Assembly: GCA_965279705.1 (NCBI GenBank) | Contig: OZ257257.1 | Span: forward strand, 3,224,001 to 3,288,000 | DNA length: 64,000 nt | Origin: Stagnimonas sp965279705 | Lineage (GTDB): Bacteria > Pseudomonadota > Gammaproteobacteria > Nevskiales > Nevskiaceae | Direction: 5' to 3' | Part shown: one piece after another, positions 49,101 through 58,117 of the stretch | Layout: the number at the start of each line of letters is the position of its first letter | Position numbering within the stretch: the stretch's first letter is position 1 | Translations under genes and position numbers: made by a program | Notes under the pieces: generated by a model | What the model saw: the letters and a program-made list of their open reading frames with translations, nothing else | The model's database searches: none | Told to the model about the DNA's origin: nothing

Positions 49101-51333
49101 GGACGGTGAGATAGACCGCGCGCGGTGGCGTCAGATAAAAGCCGCCGCCGCTCTCGCCAAACTCGTCGTAGCCGGGCGAGTTGTCGTCGAACAGGTTGTA
49201 GAGATTGATCTGCGTACTGAACTTCTCCAGCGAGCCGCCCTTGGTGCCCTTGAAGCCGGCGTTGAGGTTGACCACGGTATAGGCCTCGATCGACTCCATC
49301 CCCGTCGTCGACGAGCTGCGACGGCCGGTGAACTTGGCCTCGCCGCCGAAGAAGAACGGCGCGATCTTGTAGGTCGCATTGACCACCGCCATCGTGTACG
49401 GCGTGTCTGGTACCACGTTGCCTTTCACCGGCACGACGCGCGTGGTGGCATTGCCATTGGCATCGGTGTCGCCCGTCACGTAGTCATCCTGGAATTTGGA
49501 GTTGTTGAGGCTCAGCGTCGAGCCCAAGCGCCAGCGCTTGGTCGGATTCCAGTACGCCGCCAGTTCCGCACCGTAGGTCTTGATCGCACCGACGTTCTGG
49601 TAGATGTCCTCACCGACTCGGAACGGATCGGGATTCTGCAGCTGCAGGATGCGGTCCTTGTAGTCGACGTAATACAGCGAGAACGAACCGTTGAACCGGC
49701 CGCGCTGGCTGCGGATACCGAAGTCGATATTGGTCGAGGTCTCGGGCTTCAGATCATCGCTATAGCTCGATGCCACCAGGGCCAGACGCGGGATGGAGCT
49801 GAAGTTTTCGGCGTAGTTGCCGAACAGCTCTTCCGAGCTGTTGAGCTTGAAGCTCGCGCCCACCTGCGGCTGGAAGTAATCCTTGTCGGTCTTGTTGATC
49901 GAGGTGGTCTGCGAGGCATTGAACGATGCGGAGTTGGGGATGCCGGAAAATCCGCGGTCGACGTTCAAGCCCTTGAAGCCCACTTCAATACCGAGTCGAT
50001 CGCTGAAGAGAAAGATCGAGTCCTTGAGATAGAACTGCGTCACCTTCGTGTTGAAGTTGCGGTCGTAGTAGACGGCCACCGGCAATTCATTGAAGGCGAA
50101 TTCACCGTTGCCGGTCAGGTTGAACAGGGGGCGGCGCTGCGAGAAGTCATAGTCCTCGTACCAGAGGCCGGTCTGCACGGTGTGGATGCCCGCTGTCCAG
50201 GTGAAGCCCGCCGTGACGCCGAGGCGATCACCATCCAGAAACTCCTTGCGTCGCGTCAGCCCTCTCGGTGCAGCGATATCGGTGCGGCCGGGCGTGCCGG
50301 CGTTTGCATCATCGTAGAGCGACTGTGCTGCACTGGCGGCCACACCGCCCACGCCGTAGCCGGTTTTCTTTTCGTAGTACGGCACCACTTCGAGCTTGAG
50401 GCTGGGCGTGAGCGCGAACTCGCCGATGAGGCTGGCGAGCTGGTCGGTGCGGCCGTTGAGCCAGTTGTCGTAGAAGAGGCCGTCCTTTTCGGGATCGCCG
50501 GTGGCGAAGTCATTGAGCACGAAGTAGTCGTTGTAGGGTTTGCTGTCCTTGTCGTAATAGCTGGCGTCGTGGTCGTCGCGATTGCCGTAGCGATAGGTGA
50601 AGGTGAGGCTGCCGTTGCTGAGCTTCTGCTTGATCTTGGCATCGACGTGATCGACGGCCATGTCGGCCTTGGCGTTGTCCCACTGCACCGCACGGGTGCG
50701 CGAGCCGCTCAAGTAGGCAATCGGGCCGCCCGTCCACAGCGCCGGCGTATCAACGCGCGCATAGGTGCGGTTCAGGGACTGACTGCCGCCGGTAGCCGAA
50801 AAGCTGGTGTGCCAGATGCCCATCGGGTCGTCGGTGAAGTAGCGGATCGACCCGCCCAAGGCGTGATACGACGGTGCGGTGACGTCGCCTGAGCCTTGCG
50901 CGACGGTGATCTCTTTCAGGTTTTCGGTGTCGACATAACGGTTGGGCGGGCTGCCGTCGCGCACGTCGTAGGTTTCCAGCGGCACGCCGTCCAGCGAAGT
51001 GGCCAGCTGGTCGCCGGTGAAGCCGCGGATTCGCACGGTGGAGCCGAACTCGTACAGACCATAAGGATCGGTCTGCTGCACGTTGACGCCCGGCAGCGCA
51101 TTGAGCAATGCCTGCGGCGCCACACCCGGGGCCTGGGCCTTGAGGTCTTCGAGGGTGATGGTGTCGGAGGCGCGCACCTGGGCTCGACTGACGACTTTCA
51201 CGGCATCCAGCGTGGTGGATGCCTCTGTGCTCACGGCCGATGACTCCTGCGCTTGTGTGAGCGCCGGGGCCATGCTGGCCAGCAGTGCAAAAACGCCGAT
51301 TGGTGCGCGAAACGCAATATCCCTACCTGACAT
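49087..51333 (-). CDS. TonB-dependent outer-membrane receptor
   Basis: Encodes 748 residues. Signal peptide (cleavage near LTQAQ); a short segment; then the plug domain (about 40-150) with ALLNALPGVNVQ, IRGFTGDQLATSLDGVPL and GSGDVTAPSYHALGGSI. The 22-strand barrel follows and ends with the C-terminal LTVRADL. A TonB box is not clear; LDAVKVVSR near residue 43 may serve. There is no siderophore-specific or B12-specific mark. As the first gene of the amine-oxidase unit it may import the amine or its larger precursor. GGAG precedes the ATG. It diverges from ahcY across 288 bases. Confidence 0.9.
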   Translation of the reverse strand: MSGRDIAFRAPIGVFALLASMAPALTQAQESSAVSTEASTTLDAVKVVSRAQVRASDTITLEDLKAQAPGVAPQALLNALPGVNVQQTDPYGLYEFGSTVRIRGFTGDQLATSLDGVPLETYDVRDGSPPNRYVDTENLKEITVAQGSGDVTAPSYHALGGSIRYFTDDPMGIWHTSFSATGGSQSLNRTYARVDTPALWTGGPIAYLSGSRTRAVQWDNAKADMAVDHVDAKIKQKLSNGSLTFTYRYGNRDDHDASYYDKDSKPYNDYFVLNDFATGDPEKDGLFYDNWLNGRTDQLASLIGEFALTPSLKLEVVPYYEKKTGYGVGGVAASAAQSLYDDANAGTPGRTDIAAPRGLTRRKEFLDGDRLGVTAGFTWTAGIHTVQTGLWYEDYDFSQRRPLFNLTGNGEFAFNELPVAVYYDRNFNTKVTQFYLKDSIFLFSDRLGIEVGFKGLNVDRGFSGIPNSASFNASQTTSINKTDKDYFQPQVGASFKLNSSEELFGNYAENFSSIPRLALVASSYSDDLKPETSTNIDFGIRSQRGRFNGSFSLYYVDYKDRILQLQNPDPFRVGEDIYQNVGAIKTYGAELAAYWNPTKRWRLGSTLSLNNSKFQDDYVTGDTDANGNATTRVVPVKGNVVPDTPYTMAVVNATYKIAPFFFGGEAKFTGRRSSSTTGMESIEAYTVVNLNAGFKGTKGGSLEKFSTQINLYNLFDDNSPGYDEFGESGGGFYLTPPRAVYLTVRADL

Positions 51334-51473
51334 GTGTCGCTCCCTGATTCATGAAAGTGATCTCAATCGCTTTCTCCTCCGGGCTTCTGTCAGCAACGAG
51401 CCGTTTGTGCAGAAATCGCAAAGCTCGTGCCAGCGTCGCCGCTGGGCTCGGCTGTTTTTCATCGGCAGGCAAT

Positions 51474-51502
51474 ATCCTCTTATCCGCATAAGCGGATATA
51501 CT
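51474..51502 (+). promoter_or_regulatory. ahcY palindromic operator overlapping its promoter
   Basis: ATCCTCTTAT, CCGC, ATAAGCGGAT (51474-51497), with a TATACT -10 box at 51497 that shares its first base with the palindrome end. The sequence repeats the metK operator at 44333 with the single arm mismatch on the other side. Binding would exclude RNA polymerase. Confidence 0.65.
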
Positions 51503-51514
51503 CCGCCGCACTTG

Positions 51515-51588
51515 GCCCGCGAGGGGCGCTGCGACCGTCAGAAACCGTGACGGCCAGGCTCGCAGGCACTGACCAACAACTGCGCCCG
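51515..51588 (+). promoter_or_regulatory. S-adenosylhomocysteine (SAH) riboswitch in the ahcY leader
   Basis: The conserved segments GCGAGGGGCGCTGCGACC (51519-51536) and CCAGGCTCGC (51554-51563) are present in order. P1 pairs GCGAG with CTCGC and extends outward (51515-51523 with 51559-51567, one mismatch). P2 is CCGTCA/TGACGG with a 7-base loop (51535-51540 with 51548-51553). The pseudoknot pairs GGGCGC (51524-51529) with GCGCCC (51582-51587). This is the full SAH riboswitch architecture. It lies just before the ribosome site of ahcY, which such elements turn on when SAH accumulates. Confidence 0.93.
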
Positions 51589-51621
51589 TTCCAGACCACA
51601 TTTTTTCTTTGGAGCGACGCA

Positions 51622-53064
<1,443 letters not shown>

Positions 53065-53086
53065 GTGGCTGCGGCGGCATCATCAG

Positions 53087-53120
53087 GGCGACGGGCGCAT
53101 TAGCTCCCGTCGCCTTTTTT
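53087..53120 (+). terminator. Terminator or attenuator between ahcY and the MBL gene
   Basis: GGCGACGGG / CCCGTCGCC with a 10-base loop, followed by six T. The ribosome site of the next gene (GAGGAG) starts immediately after, so this may be a partial terminator that sets the downstream expression level. Confidence 0.7.
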
Positions 53121-53136
53121 CGAGGAGCAGCTTTCA

Positions 53137-53943
53137 ATGAAAATCCATCATCTCAATTGCGGTTCGATGTGCCCGCATGGCCGTCGCCTGATGCAGGGCG
53201 AAGGCGGCTGGTTCGAGCCTGCAAAAATCGTCTGCCACTGCTGGCTGATCGAAGGCCGCAATGGCCTCACGCTGGTCGATACCGGCCTGGGCACTGCACA
53301 GGTCAAGGGCATGGTCACGGGTAGCAACAAGGCGCTGATGCGGCCCAAGCTGAGCCTTGCCGAGACGGCCCTGGCGCAGCTGGCTGCACTCGGTTTTGCG
53401 GCCAGCGACGTGCGCCACATCGTGCTCACGCATCTGGACTTCGACCACGCCGGCGCCTTGGCAGATTTCCCCGATGCCAAGGTGCATGTACAGGCCACAG
53501 AACTTGCTGCCGCAGAAGCGCCCGCAACCTTCATCGAAAAGCAGCGCTACGAAGCGCGCCTCTGGCGTCACAAGCCCAAATGGCAGACGCACAGCACGGC
53601 CGGCGAACGCTGGAACGGTTTCGACGCGGTACGCGCCCTCGGCGAGGGCGACGACGAAATCCTGCTGGTGCCGCTCACCGGTCATACGCGCGGCCATACC
53701 GGCGTTGCCGTGCGCGAAGCTGGCGGCTGGCGGCTGCACTGCGGCGATGCCTACTTCTTCCACACCGAAGTGCAGACGCCTGCGCACAGCCCCGCTGGAC
53801 TCGGCTTCTTTCAAACACTGCTCGCGGTGGATAACGCGGCGCGCAAAGCCAATCAAGCCCGCCTCGCGGCGCTCAACGCGCAGGGCGGCATCACCCTCAA
53901 CAGCGCGCACTGCCCCCACGAACTGGCCCGCGACACGCATTGA
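53137..53943 (+). CDS. Metallo-beta-lactamase fold hydrolase between ahcY and metF
   Basis: Encodes 268 residues. Zinc motif THLDFDHAG (HxDxDH rather than HxHxDH), DTGLG before it, later His in LTGHTRGHTG, Asp in HCGDAYFF and a last His in NSAHCPHE. The HLDxDH variant is shared with AHL-lactonase and related lactonases/thioesterases. A signal peptide is absent, so it is cytosolic. The location between two methyl-cycle genes suggests a role in that cycle, perhaps hydrolysis of a thiolactone such as homocysteine thiolactone; this is speculation. Its start has GAGGAG and its stop lies two bases before the metF start. Confidence 0.82.
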   Translation: MKIHHLNCGSMCPHGRRLMQGEGGWFEPAKIVCHCWLIEGRNGLTLVDTGLGTAQVKGMVTGSNKALMRPKLSLAETALAQLAALGFAASDVRHIVLTHLDFDHAGALADFPDAKVHVQATELAAAEAPATFIEKQRYEARLWRHKPKWQTHSTAGERWNGFDAVRALGEGDDEILLVPLTGHTRGHTGVAVREAGGWRLHCGDAYFFHTEVQTPAHSPAGLGFFQTLLAVDNAARKANQARLAALNAQGGITLNSAHCPHELARDTH

Positions 53944-53945
53944 CC

Positions 53946-54812
53946 ATGACGACTCAAGACATCCATTTTTCGTTTGAACTCTTTCCGCCCCGCACGCCGC
54001 AGGGCTGGGTCAATCTGCCCAAGCTCATTGGCGATCTCGCCACGGTAAAGCCCGCGTTTTTCAGCGTTACCCACGGCGCGGGCGGCAGTGACCAAGGCGG
54101 CACTTACGAGGCCATCATCAAGGTCATCGAGCAGACCGGCATCGAGGCGGCACCTCACCTCACCTGCATAGGTAGCACGCGCGCGAATATCGCGGCACTG
54201 CTGACGCAGTACCGCGATGCGGGCGTGAAGCGGATCGTGGCTCTGCGTGGCGACTTGCCCGCCACCGCGATGAGCAATGCCGCCCCTGGCGAATTTCACT
54301 ACGCCAATGAGCTGGTGAGCTTCATCGTTGAGACGCACGGCGAGCACTTCACGCTCGAAGTCGCGGCCTACCCCGAGATGCACCCGCAAGCCGAACATCC
54401 GCAGGCCGATTTCGATGCCTATGTGCGCAAGGTCAAGGCCGGTGCGCACGGTGCGGTGACGCAGTATTTCTACAATGCCGAGTGCTACTTCGATTTCGTC
54501 GAGCGCAGCCACAAAGCCGGCATCACCATCCCCTGCGTGCCGGGCGTGATGCCCATCGTCAACACCGCGCAGTTGCTGCGGTTTTCTGCCGCTTGCGGTG
54601 CCGAGATTCCGCGCTGGGTGAAGCTCAGGCTGGAGAGCTACGGCGACGACAAGGCCAGCGTGCAGGCATTCGGGCTGGAAGTGGTCACGCGCCTCAGCGA
54701 AACGCTGCTCAAGGGTGGCGCACCGGGCATTCACTTCTACACACTGAATCAGGCCGAGCCGACACTGAAACTCTGGCGCAACCTGGGCTTGCCGGTGCCA
54801 AGCAAGAACTGA
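53946..54812 (+). CDS. metF: Methylenetetrahydrofolate reductase
   Basis: Encodes 288 residues of the FAD-dependent TIM-barrel. Motifs are SFELFPPRTPQG (catalytic Glu), SVTHGAGGSDQGG, PHLTCIGST, RIVALRGDLP (folate site), EVAAYPEMHP and the ending PGIHFYTLNQ. It makes 5-methyl-THF for homocysteine remethylation. The ATG at 53946 has no Shine-Dalgarno of its own, and translation coupling to the MBL gene is likely. Together metK, ahcY and metF cover three steps of the methyl cycle. The methionine synthase gene is not in the window. Confidence 0.95.
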   Translation: MTTQDIHFSFELFPPRTPQGWVNLPKLIGDLATVKPAFFSVTHGAGGSDQGGTYEAIIKVIEQTGIEAAPHLTCIGSTRANIAALLTQYRDAGVKRIVALRGDLPATAMSNAAPGEFHYANELVSFIVETHGEHFTLEVAAYPEMHPQAEHPQADFDAYVRKVKAGAHGAVTQYFYNAECYFDFVERSHKAGITIPCVPGVMPIVNTAQLLRFSAACGAEIPRWVKLRLESYGDDKASVQAFGLEVVTRLSETLLKGGAPGIHFYTLNQAEPTLKLWRNLGLPVPSKN

Positions 54813-54858
54813 TCGGGCACGATCGGTGCTTGGTCTGGTTAGCCTTCGAGGAGTCCAT

Positions 54859-56175
54859 ATGCGCTGCACCGTCATCGTTCGTTTCGTCCTTGCCCTGCTC
54901 GTCAGCGCGCCTCTGGTTGCGGTGGCGGCTGAGGCCCCGCCGCGCAAGCTGGCCATCAAGGCGGCGCATCTGATTGATGGCCTCGCCGCAAAGCCCGTCG
55001 ACAACGGTGTGGTGCTGATCGAGGGCGACAGGATCGTCGCGGTCGGCAGCGGTCTGGCCATCCCGGCGGGCACCGAAGTGATCGACCTCGGCAGCGCGAC
55101 GCTGATGCCGGGCCTGATCGACTGCCACACGCACATCACCGGCAACCCGGACGAGTACTACGAATCGGTGGTGCGCCAGAGTGCGATCGACACCGCCGTG
55201 CGCACGCACATCTATGCGCGGCGCACGCTGCTGGCGGGCTTCACCACCATCCGCAATCTGGGCGCGGGCGACTTCATCGACATCGCGTTGCGCAAGGCGA
55301 TCGACGAAGGTCTGGTGATGGGCCCTCGCATCGTCGCGGCAGGGCACGCCATTGGCGCGACCGGCGGCCACGCGGACTTCACCGGGGCTTCGCCGTATCT
55401 GCACATCGACGGCTTCACCGGCGTGGCCGATGGCGTCGAAGCGGTGCGGCTCAAGGTGCGCGAGCAGATCAAGTACGGTGCGGATGTCATCAAGATGGTG
55501 GCCACCGCCGGCGTGCTGTCGGAAGAAGATTCGGTGGGCGCGCCGCAGTACTCGCAGGAAGAAATGAACGCGCTGGTCGACGAAGCCCATCGCTGGGATC
55601 GCAAGGTGGCCGCGCACGCGCACGGCACAGAGGGCATCAAGATGGCGATCAAGGCCGGTGTCGATTCCATCGAGCACGGCAGCTTCATTGACGCCGAGGG
55701 CATCCAGCTGATGAAGGCGCGCGGCACCTATCTGGTAGCCGACATCTACAACGACGATTACATCCTCGCCGAATACGCCAAGCTCAATTACCCGCAGAAA
55801 ATTCTCGACAAGGAACGCCTCGTCGGCCGCCTGCAGCGCGAGAACTTCAAGAAGGCCGCAGAGGCCGGCGTGAAGATCGCCTACGGCACCGATGCCGGCG
55901 TGTACCCGCACGGCGACAACGGCAAGCAGATGGCGAAGATGGTGGAATGGGGTCTCACGCCCATGCAGGCGATCCAGTCCGCCACCCGCAACGCGGCAGA
56001 CCTTCTGGGCCGCAGCAAGGATGTCGGCAGCATCAGCATCGGGCGCCTCGCCGATCTGGTCGCCGTCGGTGGCGACCCGCTGAAAGACCTCACCGAGTTT
56101 GAGCGCATGCGCTTCGTGATGAAGGGCGGCGTGGTGTATTTGCGGGATGGCGTCGCGGTGACCCTGTCGCCTTGA
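54859..56175 (+). CDS. Secreted amidohydrolase (Xaa-Pro dipeptidase-like)
   Basis: Encodes 438 residues with a Sec signal peptide ending AVAAEA. Amidohydrolase motifs: LMPGLIDCHTHITG (HxH), the carboxylated-Lys region YGADVIKMVATAGV, HAHGTEG and DSIEHGSF for two His, and YGTDAGVYPHG for the Asp. This is the arrangement of imidazolonepropionase-related Zn peptidases that cleave Xaa-Arg/Lys or Xaa-Pro dipeptides. GAGGAG precedes the ATG. It is transcribed in the same direction as metF, 46 bases away, with no terminator seen between. A 163-base gap follows without recognisable signals. Confidence 0.9.
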   Translation: MRCTVIVRFVLALLVSAPLVAVAAEAPPRKLAIKAAHLIDGLAAKPVDNGVVLIEGDRIVAVGSGLAIPAGTEVIDLGSATLMPGLIDCHTHITGNPDEYYESVVRQSAIDTAVRTHIYARRTLLAGFTTIRNLGAGDFIDIALRKAIDEGLVMGPRIVAAGHAIGATGGHADFTGASPYLHIDGFTGVADGVEAVRLKVREQIKYGADVIKMVATAGVLSEEDSVGAPQYSQEEMNALVDEAHRWDRKVAAHAHGTEGIKMAIKAGVDSIEHGSFIDAEGIQLMKARGTYLVADIYNDDYILAEYAKLNYPQKILDKERLVGRLQRENFKKAAEAGVKIAYGTDAGVYPHGDNGKQMAKMVEWGLTPMQAIQSATRNAADLLGRSKDVGSISIGRLADLVAVGGDPLKDLTEFERMRFVMKGGVVYLRDGVAVTLSP

Positions 56176-56338
56176 GGGCGTCCGCATGCGCTGTGCGCCT
56201 GCGAGACTCTGCGAGTGCAAGTGCTGGGCCCGCCCGAGAAAAATCCCATGCGGAAATTGAATAGATCCTATGCGTCGCTGATACGCGCGTAGGGCGCTTT
56301 ACTGGCTTAGTGTGCGGGCTTGCTCCCTGGAGTCGCCC

Positions 56339-58108
56339 ATGCGTTCACGCCGTCTTTCGCACTGCCTTCAAGCATTGCTGATGCTGCTGGCGCTCGCTGC
56401 CTGTGGCGGCAGCGGCGACGTGCCGAGTCCAGTAGCGGCGGCACCTGCGCCAACGACACCTGCACCTGTTACGCCTGCGCCGCCCACGCCCGAGCCCAGC
56501 GACCCTGCGCCGGTCACGCCGCCGGTCGATGCCGGGCCGATGGGTGCTGCTGCCGCCACACGCCTGCTCGCGCAAGGCACCTTTGGCGCGACGCCGAGCA
56601 GCCTCGACGCCACCGCCGCGCAAACCTACGACCAATGGTTTGCGCAGCAGGCACAGGCCACGACGAGCCTCACCTACCCCGCCATCAAGGACGCCACCGA
56701 CAATCGCAACTGGCTGCCGTTCTGGTGGAAGAACGCGGTGCTGGGCCCTGATCAGCTGCGCCAGCGCATGGCCTTCGCGCTGTCGCAGATTCTGGTGGTG
56801 TCGAGCCAGTCGAGCGCGCTGTTCGCCAACAACAAGGCGCTGTCGCTGTACTACGACCTGCTCAACCAGAACGCGCTCGGCAACTACCGGCAGCTGTTGG
56901 AGCGCGTGACGCTGTCGCTGCAAATGGGCGCGTTTCTCAACATGTATCACAGCGACAAACCCAACGAGGCGACGGGCGTGCACGCCGACCAGAACTACGC
57001 GCGCGAGATCATGCAGCTGTTCACGGTGGGGCTGGTGGAGCTCAACCCGGACGGCACGCCCAGGCTCGATGGCAGCGGCAAGACCATACCCACCTATGGC
57101 TACCCGCAGATCGAGGCGCTGGCCAATACCTTCACCGGCTGGGCCTCTAACCCGACGACGCAGACGGGCGAGAGCGCCTACCTCTACGACTACGATTTCA
57201 CCCAGCCGATGGTGGGCTACCAGAACCACCACGACACCAGTGCGAAGACACTCATCAGCGGCGTGCATGTGCCTCAAGGCGGCACGCCAGCGGGTGATCT
57301 GAAGATCGCGCTCGACACACTGTTCAACCACCCCAACACCGCGCCCTTCATCAGCCGCCAGCTGATCCAGCGCCTCGTCAACAGCAACCCCTCGCCGGGT
57401 TACGTGCAGCGGGTGGCGACGGTGTTCGCCAACAACGGCAGCGGCATGCGCGGCGACTTGCTCGCGGTGGCACGGGCGATTCTCACCGACCCCGAAGCCG
57501 TGAACGCGGGCGGCAACAGCGACGGCAAATTGCGCGAGCCGCTGCTGCGCCTCACCAATCTCTGGCGTGCGTTTGGTGGCACGAACACGGATGGCAGCGT
57601 TAACGAATACGGCATCACTCAAGACGCCTATGCACTCACCGGCCAGGCACCGCTGGCGGCGTCGACGGTGTTCAATTTCTACCAGCCGGACTACGTGCGC
57701 GCCGGGCGGCTGGCGGGTGCAGGGCTGGAGACGCCGGAGTTTCAGATCACCAACGAGAACACGCTGGTGCTCACCATCAACGCCTATTCGCGGCTGACGC
57801 ATCAGTTCATCGACAGCAGCGGCAAGCGTTACGCGGGCAACCAGGGCTTTGACGAGAGCAACTCGCTCGGCACTGAGAGCGTGCTGCTGCGCACCGCCGC
57901 GTGGGAGTCGCTCGCCAACGATCCCGCCGCACTCATCGAGCGCATGAACCAGCTGCTGATGCAGGGCCAGATGCCGCAGGCGATGCGCGCGACGCTCGTG
58001 AACTACGTCAGTGCGATCCCCACCAATGAGGCCACGTATCGCGCGCGACGGGTGGTGGAAGCTGCCGATCTGCTGCTCAACTCCCCGCAGTACGTCGTGC
58101 AACGCTAG
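56339..58108 (+). CDS. DUF1800 family lipoprotein
   Basis: Encodes 589 residues. Lipobox LAAC, a Pro/Thr/Ala spacer of about 50 residues, and then the DUF1800 domain: AAATRLLAQGTFGAT, WWKNAVLGPDQLRQRMAFALSQIL (marker only in part), QNYAREIMQLFTVGL, FTGWAS and the C-terminal PQYVVQR. Function is unknown; the family is nearly always paired with a Tat-exported DUF1501 protein, as here, nine bases downstream. I chose the ATG at 56339 because GGAG lies at eight bases. The pair is probably an envelope redox or hydrolytic system. Confidence 0.88.
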   Translation: MRSRRLSHCLQALLMLLALAACGGSGDVPSPVAAAPAPTTPAPVTPAPPTPEPSDPAPVTPPVDAGPMGAAAATRLLAQGTFGATPSSLDATAAQTYDQWFAQQAQATTSLTYPAIKDATDNRNWLPFWWKNAVLGPDQLRQRMAFALSQILVVSSQSSALFANNKALSLYYDLLNQNALGNYRQLLERVTLSLQMGAFLNMYHSDKPNEATGVHADQNYAREIMQLFTVGLVELNPDGTPRLDGSGKTIPTYGYPQIEALANTFTGWASNPTTQTGESAYLYDYDFTQPMVGYQNHHDTSAKTLISGVHVPQGGTPAGDLKIALDTLFNHPNTAPFISRQLIQRLVNSNPSPGYVQRVATVFANNGSGMRGDLLAVARAILTDPEAVNAGGNSDGKLREPLLRLTNLWRAFGGTNTDGSVNEYGITQDAYALTGQAPLAASTVFNFYQPDYVRAGRLAGAGLETPEFQITNENTLVLTINAYSRLTHQFIDSSGKRYAGNQGFDESNSLGTESVLLRTAAWESLANDPAALIERMNQLLMQGQMPQAMRATLVNYVSAIPTNEATYRARRVVEAADLLLNSPQYVVQR

Positions 58109-58117
58109 GACTGCGCC

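Noticed and set aside
48913..50892. Open frame of 659 codons opposite the TonB receptor
   Set aside because: Antisense shadow; the receptor has signal peptide, plug and barrel motifs on the minus strand.
51427..51621. Upstream extension of ahcY to 545 codons
   Set aside because: It would translate through the promoter, operator and SAH riboswitch; the ATG at 51622 gives the standard N-terminus.
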